Below, in pieces: positions 33,935 through 45,312 of a stretch of 64,000 bases of DNA (positions are counted from its first letter, which is position 1; each line of letters starts with the position of its first letter). A program made the translations under genes and the position numbers. The stretch is from Marasmius tenuissimus (Eukaryota; Basidiomycota; Agaricomycetes; Agaricales; Marasmiaceae): NCBI GenBank assembly GCA_029532415.1, contig JAQOTA010000015.1:1550001-1614000 (forward strand), written 5' to 3'. The notes beneath the pieces are model-generated. The model saw only the letters and a program-made list of their open reading frames with translations, had not been told where the DNA came from and ran no database searches.

Positions 33935-35978
33935 TCACTCCCAATACCTAGGAACCTTGGAATCACTCTCTCCCCCAATCTCAAGAAAATCCGAAGGTCT
34001 TTCGCGTTTGATATTCCTTCTCCGGTTATTGAGCGGTAGCCGCTGATAAGCAGAGTCCTGTCCAGCAGGCTGCTGATTCGGGAAAGGATTTGTCCATCCT
34101 TGCTGCATCCCATATCCCATCCCACCTACATTCTGGACCTGTTGAACTTGGACTTGCCCCTGCCCCTGTTGTTGCTGTTGTTGCTGGAACGAAACAGCCG
34201 CCGCCAGAGCCGCTGACATCGCCTGTGCCTGCTGGAGTTGCATCTTGAGTTGCTGATGCTGCATCTCCGTTGTTTGACGGACATGTGGGGGAAGAGGATT
34301 CTGAAGCATCACAGAGATTTGGGAGATCTGAGCTTGAAGCTGTGGTATGCTGTCGACAATCATTTGTTGCATGTCCATGTTCATGCCTGACTCGTCGTAG
34401 AAATCGCCATCCAGATTGATGCCATCCTCCGGCTGCTCAAGGAGTGGTCAATTTTCCCGGAGAAGGAAGAATTTGAGACTCGTGGACATACCTGGGCTCC
34501 ACCTTTCACTCCTTGGTCTTCCACGTCCTCTTTTTTGCTCTCCTCTATTGCTTTCTCGATGTAGTCATTGACTTTCGTACGTGTCTCCTTGTCCGCCGCC
34601 AGCTTGTCAAGTGAGGGAATCTTTTTGGCGCAATTGGGACAGATGAAATCTCGTTCCAATAGATGTGTTTGTATACAGTCCTCGCAGTAAAGAGTTCCAC
34701 AGCACGGCGTCTTGACGGCGTCGCGGAAAAGTTTATGATCAATAGGACACGCAAGTGTTGAATCGGAAGGTGCACGCTCTCGAACTTCGGCAGCACTGAG
34801 CCCTTTGGAGCGAGAAACCTGTTTCTGCCAGGACGCACTAATGGGCCCGCATCAGTAAGCAAGTCCTTGAGAGTGAAAAAAAGAACACACAGATCTGGCT
34901 GTGCGACCACGTAACCTCCTTCAGGAGTGACCATGACACCGGATGTAAGTTCGCCTTGGTTAGGATTCTCGACCGCTTTAAGCATACTTCGGGGAATACC
35001 CGTCGTTCGTTTGATCCTTGGCTTGTTGTCGTATTCACGGTCGCTATTCGTCGGACAGTCTTTGATCCAGTGACCTTCGAAACACGATAGATTAGTGCAC
35101 GCAGATATCCTTCACCATAAGCAGGGCGGACCTTTTTGACCACACCGATAGCATACATAACTGGCAGGCAGAGGCCGTTCAGGTTGATATGGAGTATGTG
35201 GCTTGCCACCACGGGCGAATCCTGTCCCACGCGGATTATTAAAGATACGCGTCGCGCTGAAGAGGTCGCAACGAAGGGAAAGGGGGAAGAAAAAAAAGTG
35301 ATTATTAGAAATGTGCTACTGTAAAGACAAAATCCGCTTTGCGGTAACACCAACTGGGACATCTTCTCCTGCGTTTCGGCCCAATTTGCGGTTTGAGCTT
35401 GGAACATGGCTGCCATGGCTGCTGCCTCTTCTTCACCAGCGACGTTTGTCGGCATGGGTGCTGCGTTTGGCTTGACGAGAAGGTTTCAATTACATGCAAA
35501 ACAGGCAGAGCGTAGTCACGTACTGCAGCATTGAGTGTCTGGATTTGCTCGTCCCTGCCGTCGAATCGTTTCGACATAGCACCCTTGTACACCGTTCCAA
35601 ATCCTCGTTGCACCGGCTCAGAAGTCGGTATCATATTCGCTGCACCCGCAAGATACATAGATATCTTGCTGCCTTTCCCAGTTTTGAATGCGGGAACACG
35701 TTTTACGATGACGAATGATGAACGGGGAATAACGGCGGAATCATCCTTGAACTCTGAGCGGAAACGGTCAGTGTCCGATCCAGTAGAACAGGAACCAAGC
35801 ACACACCCTCTTTTGTGTCATTGTCATACAGAATCAAGTCAAAGTCGTTGGCCTTGCCCAAGTTGTTTGCTAGAATAATATCACGCTTGAGGTCGAATAC
35901 AGATATACCCGTGCCGTCGAAGGTCACCCGAGACTCATCCTTGCGTGAAGCGAATTTGTAGAAGACGGAGGATGCCAT
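33935..35978 (-). CDS. MPE1: MPE1, cleavage and polyadenylation factor subunit
   Basis: Seven exons (35978-35807, 35753-35524, 35470-35349, 35256-35132, 35074-34891, 34837-34492, 34435-33935) give 559 residues. Domain order matches Mpe1/RBBP6: N-terminal DWNN ubiquitin-like domain (MASSVFYKFASRKDESRVTF, ISVFDLKRDI), a CCHC zinc knuckle (CYRCGQKGHWIKDCP, split by an intron), and a RING/U-box-like domain (CPIDHKLFRDAVKTPCCG, YCEDCIQTHLLERDFICPNC). A Gln-rich tail contains seven consecutive Gln. Mpe1 is a nuclear component of the pre-mRNA 3'-end processing complex. Divergent from SEC6. Confidence 0.93.
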
Positions 35979-36283
35979 TGCGAGGGGCCAATTTTCTCGC
36001 CGATAATGGGCTTGCAGGAGACCAGGTTAGAGTCTCCTCGTAGGTGATGGTCAGAGTGACAGTCAGAAACGCGGAAATTGAAGCTCGTTCTCACGTTGCA
36101 ACACCTCCGTCAACAACACCCGCTTTGGCCTCGACCACTACGATCAACGAGCACAGCATCATTCCGCAGCTGGAAGTCTGCCTATTGTTCATGTGCTGTG
36201 TATCACCTCGACAAACAATAACGACAATAAGCAACACCCCGCCGCTAACACTCGTCCGTCGATCCTTCCCAACATCATCATCC
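35979..36283. promoter_or_regulatory. Shared divergent promoter, MPE1 / SEC6
   Basis: 305 bp between ATGs. It contains CAACAACAC and CAATAACGAC-type repeats; no clear TATA. An open frame on the plus strand runs through it but its composition is not protein-like. Confidence 0.4.
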
Positions 36284-38709
36284 ATGGCTACAGCGAACGT
36301 GTCGGCAGCCCAGGCGATTGGCGAATATCTACAAGCCCCCGATGACTTGGTCAAAGTCGTAGCTTACAAGAAGAAACTCGAGAAGGAAAAGGCTTCGATT
36401 GACGCGCGGTTAAAGAGTGGTGTGAAGGAGCAGTTACAGGCAACAAGGGAAGGGCTGAGGAAGCTGTTGAGTACGAGGGCGAACGTGCAAGGCGTCAAAG
36501 AAGAAATGGTTCTCATGGAGAACGAGTTCAACGACCCTCAGAACAGGGTGGCAACGTTCGACCAGATTAGCAGGGTGTGTATATTGGCCTACATTCTCAG
36601 TCACGCAATCTGTTTAGGTGTGCCCATTCACAGGTATCTATGGTTCATCGAAACTTTGAGCAGACCGAGGAAATGGTTAACAATCTGCTTGAGATGAACT
36701 CAAAGCTGAATATGTTGGAGGATATGCTAGAGGAAGATAGTCAAAATATCCTGGGTCCGGCGCCGAACCTCCTGGTCATCCATTACATTCTCAATCAGCT
36801 GGAGACATTCCGAAACCAGACGATGCATCAGGCGAAGAAGGCCTCTGCCAAGTCAAGAGAAACCCTTTCTCGCTGGTTTGAACGGCTGAATACCGTGATC
36901 GAAGCTTTCGACCAGTATATCATCGCGCTAGCGCGAAATATTCTGAACATCGTGAGGGAAGGAAATAAGGATGTGGTGGTGAAGCTGATTAAGATAGCAG
37001 AAATGGAGGGTAGAGAGGACGAAAAGGTACGCTCTTCGAATATCATCCTTCTCCTTTACTTATCCTCCGGTGGGACAGGCCATTGCCATACGATTAGTCA
37101 AGAAGGCAGCCAAAATGGACGCAGCCTCCAAGTTCAAGTCGATGGCCGCCAATGCGCGTGTCATCAAGCACTACCGATCCAAAATCGTACGAGCCATAGC
37201 CGACTCCATTAAAGACGACTTTGAGGCCGCCTATAAGCAGTACGAACAGGATCCTGCTGAATTCCTCAATAACTTGGGGTGGATTTACCAGGACATTATT
37301 CGGGTCGAGAAGGACGTGGTTCCAGCCTTCCCTGCTGAATACGACATCTACTCTCACTATATCCGCGAGTATCACAAGTCACTGAACGCGACTATCAAGA
37401 ACTTGGTTGCTTCAGATCCAGGCGCCAACGTACTCCTTGTTCTTTTCGAATGGCTCAAGCAGTACAAGAAGGACATGAAAGAGTTAAACGTACCACCAGA
37501 ACTTCTGGAACCTGCGCTTCTGGATGGCAAGGAACAGTCCCTCATCGAGGACTACCTCCAGGTCATTGTCAAGAAGCTCGACGAATGGTCGGATAACCTT
37601 ATGAAGACCGAGCTAGAGGAGTTCGTCGCTAGGAAGGATCCTCCCGAAGTCGACGCGGACGGATGCTACGCTTCGCAGGGCGGTGCGGCCATCATGTTCC
37701 AGATGGTTAACCAACAGGTTGATCTGGCCATGGAGAGCGGACAAGGTGCTATCCTTGCCAGGGTAGTTGGCGAAACACAGCGCGTCATGCGCGGGATGCA
37801 GGAACAGTGGGTCAAAATGGTCGATACGGAGTACAAGAAGTATATCGAGAAACCAGAAGAAGCCGCACCCGGTCTCACGGACTACCTCATAACACTAGCC
37901 AACGACCAGCACAAATCAGCAGAATATGCTGAGGCGCTGTTGGCTCGTCTGGAACCCCTCGTCTCAGAGAAGTATCGTCTTCCCATCAATCAACACATCA
38001 ATGAAGCCATCGATGGATACCTCGACGTCGCGAAGAAATGTACACAGACGTTGATCAAGGTCATCTTCAACGATGTCAAGCCAGCAACCAAGGGCCTGTT
38101 CCAGGCACAATGGTATGACGGCGCAATGGGACAAATCGTGGAGACCATGCGCGACTACGTTACGAACGATTATCAGGTTTACCTCAACCCCTCACTCTCC
38201 GAGGATCTGGTTGAAGATCTCATCGACGAATTCCTACTCATCTATCTCAATGCGTTGGCTAACGCACCCAAGCTGAAGATGCCAGCTGCTACCGACCAAA
38301 TACGAAACGACGTTGCCGACGTATTCCAACTGTTCAGTTCCTTGAAGCCAGCTGCGGAGGTTGAAGGCCGCTTCGAAGTCCTGGAACAGATTCTCGGAAT
38401 GCTCGAGGCATCCAAAGACATGGTGTTCCTGTCGTTCTGGTCGTTCGCAAAGGTGCATGGGCCCAACATCTCCTTCGTTGAGGGGTTGATGAGATCCCGA
38501 GGTGATTTGGACCGCTCCGGCGTCGGCGATGTTATGGAAAGCATAAAACGGAAAGTGAAGGACGAAAACTTGACTGATCGTACGTGGATTTGCACCTTGT
38601 TTCTATTGTCACTTTGTTTTCTAATACGTGCACTTACCTAGCTCCCGAACCGACCATCATGAAGAAAGTGACAATACCCAACTCCTTATCTCGATTCCTA
38701 CGGACATAG
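36284..38709 (+). CDS. SEC6: Exocyst complex subunit Sec6
   Basis: Four exons (36284-36574, 36634-37026, 37079-38579, 38642-38709) give 750 residues. The N-terminal third is coiled coil (AYKKKLEKEKASIDARLKSG, NLLEMNSKLNMLEDMLEED) and the remainder is the helical Sec6 fold: FLNNLGWIYQDIIRVEKDVV, NVLLVLFEWLKQYKKDMKEL, IFNDVKPATKGLFQAQWYDG and YLNALANAPKLKMP. Sec6 is the exocyst core subunit that tethers secretory vesicles to the plasma membrane and contacts SNAREs (family knowledge). Its stop lies only 89 bp from the QNS1 stop on the other strand, so the mRNAs probably overlap. EXO84, another exocyst subunit, is in the same window. Confidence 0.95.
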
Positions 38710-38798
38710 TAGTTACATTCATCTTTGTTCAGTTCTTCTTCCGCGCACCGGACCTACATATGTATCATATTCTCATGTTTTGTACTCGTTAGATGGCT

Positions 38799-41700
38799 TC
38801 AATCCACTTCGCTGTCGGGAGAAGATCGGTCGGGAAGTCCAGCTGCAACATCATCGATCTTCTTAAACTGCCATGGGAAACGCGAGGGATATAGGAAGGG
38901 ACGTAAGTCGAATCCTGGGACTATTTTAGCGACGGTCGCAAGAGTTGTTAGGTGAACCTACTGTTATCGTCAGGACTATAGGATTCAGCATGATACGCCG
39001 GCGTCAAGGTCGTCATCTTGTGGCGATTCCTTGCATGCTCGAAGAAGAATAGTTTCACTTTTTCAGCGATCTGAAGCTACCTTCAGCCTTTTGCCCTTTG
39101 CCTCGGGGATTTCACCTACCTGTAGTGGTGATAGCTTTGAACCCCACTCCACGACGAGTTTGGTGAACATGCTGTATGGACCGCATTTCTCGACCTTGCG
39201 CAAACGTCCAAACACTGACAGCTCGTCATAAGTCATACCCATATCAGCCTGGAATGAATTGTAGCCGTCGTAATACTTTGTTGAAGCATTGGACATACCT
39301 CATCAGATTGTACATATGTCTCTGTGATCGGCTCAAGCTCTGCCGTTGGAACAGCATCTAAAAAGCTACACCATGATGGTCGTATAAGTAATGGGGAGCT
39401 AAAAGGCAGAGGGGTTGTCTTACTTCCGCAAGACTGGTAAGTCGAACTCATCCTGCGCGTACTTTATGAACTTCTTGAGGTCCGTTTTGCTGATACCTCC
39501 GATGGGATTGATGTCGGCTATTGGGTGTGCAAGTTCTAACAACGCAGAACAAGGCTGGGAAAAGGATATTACCTGATGAACAATCGTACTTGGTGAGATA
39601 CCCTCGGAGGCTGGAAATTGCGTTATTCGGAGATAGGTCAGCAAAGCCATGAATGAAGCGGACCTTTCATCTACGTTGGCACTGCCGAGGACAAGCAATC
39701 CACCGACCCGTCCACGAACCCACGGGAGTAGCTGTGCGAACAAGTACGCGATGACCATCCGGAGCCTGGCCTGCAGATCAAGGCATCAGCGGTGCGCAAA
39801 AAAACCTTGTCTCATGCCATGCCTGAATGTTCTGAAGCGCCAAATTTTCGGCGTTCGAACCTCCTTGCGACCGAAACTGGGGCTTGACGCCGGTAACGAA
39901 CCCGAACAGATTCCGGACTGCGGAGACCACAGTGTCCATGTTTAAGTCTACATGATAGCTACGATAGGGAACGATTGTTGGTCTTAAGGAAATGAAGAGC
40001 GTTTGGGGAAATCAACTCACCTTCCAATAGCCTGTGAAAGCTCTTTTGCACGATCGCGCGTTTCCGCACTAGAGTTCTCGGTGCCCATATAACAGGTATG
40101 GAAGACTCGGCTACAGAACTCCTTGGGGTCAGAAGGAACGTAACCAGAATCTTCGGGTTCACCGGCAATTCTCCTGGCGTCCGCGATAACCTGACTGTCC
40201 CCACGTCTCGCAGCCTCTGAGACCAACCGGCACATGGAATAGACAATGGTGGCAGTCGCACAACTGTCAATCCCACCGCTTAAAGGAATGAAATATCCTT
40301 GAGTGCGCGAACGCCTGAGATAGTCCCATAACCAACAAGCGGGACCTAAACTGTGGAACTGTGAGTATACTGCGACGTTTTGTCCAGTCGGCACTGACGC
40401 AATCTCCTCCTCTGGCTTGTGGTACCGAACTTCTAGAGTCTTCGTTGCCAAGAATCCGATTATGTCCTCCTCTCGCATCTCCTCGAATTTACCTCCTGAC
40501 AGAGCAAATGGCACTTCGATACGGTGATAAGGCTCTGCTTGGGCTGCTTGGAAGCTGCGGCTGCTCTTGGTACGATGCGTCCTTATGTCCTCAATGTCGA
40601 TAGTCGCAGAGACAACCTCTACGTCATTAAGAGAGAACTGGGATCCCTGAGCAACGATCTGGCCGTTCACTGCAATCATGGCACACCCGTCGTAGTAGAG
40701 ACGATCTCCGTCACATCCTTGTTGGTTGGCGTAAAGATAGACACCTCCAACCTTTCAGAAAGATCAGGAGATATCTAGGTTGATGAGAACTATCGTAAAT
40801 ACCTTGAGCGTGGCCTCTTTGATGAGCTCAATGCGCGTGTAAAGTTTACGCAGCTCGTGGTGACTACCGCTAGAATTCGTGAAGATTTCTACGCCATCCA
40901 GGCCCATGAGAATATGAGGACTATGGCATATCAGAAGATGATTCGGTGAGATGGAAGACGTTGTGACCCACCTTGCTGGGGTGAATAACTCTTCACAAAG
41001 TTCGACACCGATACATGTATCGACAGTGCTTATCACTGCATCACCAAAAGGAACCTTCGACTATTACGCAGTGGTTTGAAATATCCCGATCGGAGTTGAC
41101 GATCTACTAACCTGCCCGGTAACGGTTTGGATAATGCGCGGGAGGTAATGGTCCTCCCATTGCCGATGCTTCGTCCATGCAGTAAAGAACCTCACTTCTC
41201 GGTAGTTTCCGTCGTTGGCTAGCCACATTTTGGGACGAATAAGAAGGATCTTCCCGTCGTGAATGATGACCCGGCAGTTGTAGATCGTGTTCTTGTGTTT
41301 GACTGGCCTAGTTCGGGAGAAAGAGTCATTTGCGAGTAAAAGAGAGATTTTCTGATTGGTACGAACATCCCAATGTCACAAACTATGCCCATGGACTCTT
41401 CCGATGCCAGTATCTTTGCCAGAACCTCCCACGAATGGAGTACAGTGTCGCCTGAGGTAGTGTTAACGTGCTAGCTGGGGATTAAATGAAGACGTGTGCG
41501 ACTAGCCTTCCAGAAAGTGATCGAGGCAACCATATCCACTGAGAGCGGCTTTCCAGCGACCTCAATACAATAGAAACGCAATCGAACGTACGGGATTTCT
41601 AGTTCCGGCCCAACCCTCAGCGTCGCACCACGACTCTTTGCGATCGTGATACTCGACATGATACGCTCCAGGTTTCCCTATCAAGCACGTTGAGAACCGA

Positions 41701-41898
41701 ATACGTCCAAATGAGCAGGAACCATACTTCAAAGTCCAGGGCCCATTGGTTCAAGGAGCTGGATGATCGGGTTAGCTCCTTGTGTAATGCCGGGATACCC
41801 TACGGTACGAACCATCTAGATACGTAGAAAACTGATGAGAACTCGAGCGTTGATGAAAGGGCTCTGACCTACGTTGCAACTGTAATGAGATGTCCCAT
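38799..41898 (-). CDS. QNS1: Glutamine-dependent NAD+ synthetase
   Basis: Seventeen exons (41898-41873, 41758-41728, 41677-41592, 41538-41507, 41451-41367, 41307-41112, 41060-40972, 40920-40803, 40751-40021, 39958-39823, 39770-39664, 39610-39573, 39517-39424, 39365-39299, 39248-39120, 39070-38962, 38914-38799) give 729 residues. The N-terminal nitrilase-type glutaminase begins [20 protein letters not shown] and carries catalytic Cys in [13 protein letters not shown]. The C-terminal synthetase has the ATP PP-loop in [19 protein letters not shown], then [20 protein letters not shown] and [20 protein letters not shown]. It amidates nicotinate adenine dinucleotide to NAD+. Two of its introns need GC donors (listed separately). 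Confidence 0.95.
39771..39822 (-). other. GC-AG intron in QNS1 (between exons 10 and 11)
   Basis: On the minus strand, exon ...CAGAACATTCAG is followed by GCATGGCATG and the intron ends GATCTGCAG, giving [17 protein letters not shown]. No in-frame GT donor lies nearby, and the unspliced reading would break a highly conserved block. Confidence 0.75.
41452..41506 (-). other. GC-AG intron in QNS1 (between exons 4 and 5)
   Basis: On the minus strand, exon ...CTGGAAG is followed by GCTAGTCGC and the intron ends CTACCTCAG. Splicing here restores [11 protein letters not shown] across a phase-1 boundary. The only nearby GT (in TAGTCG) would bring in a stop. Confidence 0.75.
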
Positions 41899-42377
41899 GG
41901 CGAATCGCGATGAGTCAAGTTAAGAAAGTCTCGAGAGCAGCGTTTACACGAAGCGGGTTCACCGGACCGGTTCGGGACGAGACTGGAAATTGGAACCTTG
42001 GCAATCCACCATCGACAAAAATCTTCGACCTCTTGATTTCGACACCTGCGCATTGATTCGGCGAGCTGTAAATATATATGTATTGAGAAGTATGTCCGAC
42101 CGAAAACATAAATGAAGTACAAAAAGTATAATTTAGCCCACGCAAAGTCTGAGTGACCTGTACTGATAACTAGATGCATATGCAGAATGACGATAGTAAG
42201 CCCTGATGAATAGTCTGAAGTTGAAGTTTTCTTGATTCTATCCCTTCCATCTCGCTCATAAATGACTGTATATGGTACCTCCGAAATTCTAAATGATACA
42301 ACTATAACACAGCAACTCGAAGAATGCTTCATGATGTGCTCGTAAAGGCGTTCATATTCTTGAAGGCGTGTTGATTG
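41899..42377. other. QNS1 promoter region and M50B-like 3' end
   Basis: 479 bp without a gene. TATATATATG-type sequence lies at about 42070-42081. Minus-strand open frames here have no recognisable content. Confidence 0.4.
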
Positions 42378-43778
42378 TCATGTCGGTAAGAATTTGGCTA
42401 GTTCGTTTAATGACTAGTCAGCATGGGAAGCAGGGAACGTCGATAAGAGAACCGACCGGCTTCTGCGTACATCTCCTCGGGCGTACGCTGTAGGTCATAA
42501 CGTCATGGACTGGGTATTACGAGCGAACGCAGCGGGGGTCTGACCTTGAACACCAGTATGCCCAACACGGAGAAACCAGCAAGTACCCCCAATTCGAAGA
42601 GTATCCATATCGTGGCCCATACTACACCTGATAAGTAAACGAAGGTGCACTAGAACGTTGTCACATACTGTGCGGTCCGATAGATGGATAGAGAATGGCA
42701 AATTGTGTCGCGTCGGAATCGTTAGCTTTGTGGAAGAAGCGGTCATCTGCGACATCCCCTGTGATGATAGTGATGTCAAGGTTGGTTGTTTTCAGCGTGA
42801 AAGCGTGAGAGTAGCGACGCACAAACGACGAAGAGGATGCTATTGCGGCGTTAGCAAACCCCCAAACGTGTAGAAACGATGGTTCGCACGCACTTCATCA
42901 CTCCAACGAACAAGCAATACCACCGTAGGGCTGACCTAGAAAGATACGGTCCTCAGATAGTGTGCTACCATGAATTGGACCAGAACACACCCATGGTCGA
43001 CGAACCAGAACCCAATCAAAAGAGCTTCATACAGAACCGTCAGAAGGATAGTTCTATCGTTGGTTGTAAGCATGCAGCCAGCATCTGAGCATGTGTGTGA
43101 CGCACAATTTATCTCGTACCAGTCGAAGTGGTATGATGAGCCCAACACCGAGAACGAAACTCATCACTTTTGCCACGAGAATATTCCACCCTGCTAGCAC
43201 GAACAACGCCCCGAGGAACGTGGAGCCAAGATATCCAGATGCCAGGATAACAGGCGGCCGACCGCCCTCAACAATCGTCGCACCTCCCATATGTGGATCA
43301 ATTGACACGCGCAATATTCGACCTCCCGAAAGTATGGCCTCCAGTCGGTGGATGTGAGAATTCACAGGTTTGCATGAAGATAAAACGCGACGTACTGCTG
43401 TTATATGACACAGCTCGTGTGCTCCTATTGTAAACAGCTTGAAAGGATTAATGAGGTGCCGCACCCCAGGAACGTTCCAAAAACCGAAGATGACCACAGC
43501 CATGGCAATAATCTGAACCATTGAATTTCTTCAGGACATTTCTTCGAGGGAATTCGAGAGAGAGAACCGCACAACATAGAGCACCACGATCTAGAAGAGA
43601 TAAAGAATAACGCAAGTCAGCGATTGAGATCGGACAGATTCGTATGTGTGCCATATGCTAGAACAGCAGGAGGAGAGGAGTGGTCACACACTTGGTCTGC
43701 ATTCGGTGCCATCGAGCTTGCACTTGGGGATGACGTGCCTGACGGAGGTGCTAGTGGAGGCCTGGTAGGAGAGGCCAT
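42378..43778 (-). CDS. M50B-like membrane metalloprotease family protein
   Basis: Eleven exons (43778-43692, 43590-43573, 43512-43396, 43338-43106, 43053-42991, 42935-42894, 42839-42823, 42758-42669, 42627-42545, 42487-42457, 42397-42378) give 266 residues. After a short Pro/Ser-rich head comes a membrane helix (VVLYVIIAMAVVIFGFW), then INPFKLFTIGAHELCHITA with the zinc-metalloprotease HExxH motif as HELCH. Next are SGGRILRVSIDPHMGGAT, SGYLGSTFLGALFVLAGW, more helices, RFFHKANDSDATQFAILYP, and an end EMYAEAAKFLPT. This is the peptidase M50B-like family, intramembrane site-2-protease relatives of unknown substrate. Exons of 17, 18 and 20 nt make the model easy to miss by automatic callers; all phases agree. 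Confidence 0.88.
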
Positions 43779-44492
43779 ATTGCGTTACGAGTTCGACAAA
43801 TGAAGGACGGGTAGGCAAGGGTGGAAGGTGAAGAGCAAGGAGCCCTCCGGACGAGGCCAGAACAAACTTTGCTTTATAGTGTGGCACAGCAGCCAAAGCT
43901 CGGAGATGATGGCGATGAAGGGTCGGGTCAGGCTATTAAGGCGAAGTCCTGCGATCTGCTTGCGTTGCCAATGTAATTGTGCTGGACCGACTGCCTCGTG
44001 GTGGCCTCGCGCTCGAACCAGAAAAATCAAAAGGCACCTGGGGTCGCGTCAGTCACGTGTCATGTTGAACCCACGGAAAACGCCGAATTTCTGGTAGGCG
44101 CCACACTTTGACCTCAACCATAATGACCCCATACCAAGTATCGAGGCCAGTCAGGTTGGAGACCGCTACCATCAGCCTCGATTCTCCGGAGCAGTTGTGC
44201 ACGGAGTATGACGGCGATCTGGGCTGCAACTTTTGGTGGGTTGCGATCGATTCCAACAAGAATCCTTATCTGGGAAAGAGCAAACCCGTACCCCTTTGAC
44301 CCAAGATTCCGTCTCAATGCAATGTTTGAATCTCGGACGTCAGGCGACTGAATCGAACCATTGAGCACACAAACGCAAACTTGTTGAAAGCTCAGAAAGC
44401 TCAAATTTCAAAGTCCAAACCACGTCCAATATTGACCATCACCTACCTACTCAGACAACTCTGACGCTCAATATCTGCGCTCGCCGCGTAAA
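43779..44492. other. Divergent region, M50B-like / histone H2A-like
   Basis: 714 bp between ATGs. Short plus-strand frame at 44108-44299 has no recognisable motif. Both promoters lie here. No repeats seen. Confidence 0.35.
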
Positions 44493-45202
44493 ATGGTACA
44501 GGCTTTGGAGCTCATACACATGCTGTCACTCATCGTTTTACAGCCCAGTAAAATCAGAGCCACCCCCGTCGCCGTCAAGCCTGCAGCTCCCTCGCCAACA
44601 CCGAGCTCAAAGGCCCCAACCCACGGGTGCGTAATAGCTTTCCTTTTCTATCCGTTCATTCATAGACCTCACCTACTCTGCAGAGGGAAAGGGAAGGCAG
44701 CGATGATCCTTTTGAACCAGACTCAAACCCGCATGAGTAGAAGCAAGCGTGCCGGTTTGCAGTTTTCCGTGGCACGGATTCACCGAAAGTTGAAAACTAC
44801 GACCGAAAAACCTCGAGTCACTTTTTCTGCTGCTGGTGAGTGGAATGCTTGCGTACAGGCTCACCACAGCTCGTTAACGTTTCGAGCCAGTATATTGCGC
44901 GGCCGTCATCGAATACCTTGTTGCGGAGGTCACTGAACTTGGAGGAAACGCTGCTCGCGACGCGCATAGAAAAACGATCACGCCCCGCCACCTTCAACTT
45001 GCCATCAGGAACGACGATGAGTAGGTTCCGTTTCCGCTTGCCACTTGAACTGGCAGCGCTTACCGAATCAACCAGGCTGGACAAGCTTTTGAAGAATGTA
45101 GTCATTATGGAATCTGGAGTCCTTCCAAGGATCGAGCCAGAGTTGCTTCGAAAGCCTACCTCAAAGAGAGCGCAGACATATGATTACTCCCAGGAAGTTT
45201 GA
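44493..45202 (+). CDS. Divergent histone H2A-family protein ending in SQEV
   Basis: Five exons (44493-44495, 44544-44626, 44684-44835, 44891-45020, 45076-45202) give 164 residues; the first coding exon is only ATG. A 57-residue basic/Pro-rich head ([18 protein letters not shown], then HGGKGKAAM) precedes the histone fold: [19 protein letters not shown], an altered L1 loop ([15 protein letters not shown]), [40 protein letters not shown] and [17 protein letters not shown]. The acidic-patch residues (E..YLxAE..E and NDDE) are kept. The C-terminus TYDYSQEV has the SQE phosphorylation motif of H2A.X-type proteins, while GGKGK recalls H2A.Z tails. It is clearly H2A family but far from canonical H2A, so it is probably a variant rather than the bulk histone. 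Function is inference. Confidence 0.85.
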
Positions 45203-45312
45203 GCTCTCGGCCACAAAAGTTCAGCTATGTACAAAATATCTTGATTCTGTTCTCGTTCTTTACACGTGTACACTTGATTACTGCTACGTTAGATTGCTGC
45301 TACGTTGCCACG

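Noticed and set aside
36044..36283. In-frame upstream extension of SEC6
   Set aside because: Upstream composition is Thr-rich and unlike the Sec6 N-terminus; the ATG at 36284 begins the family-like sequence.
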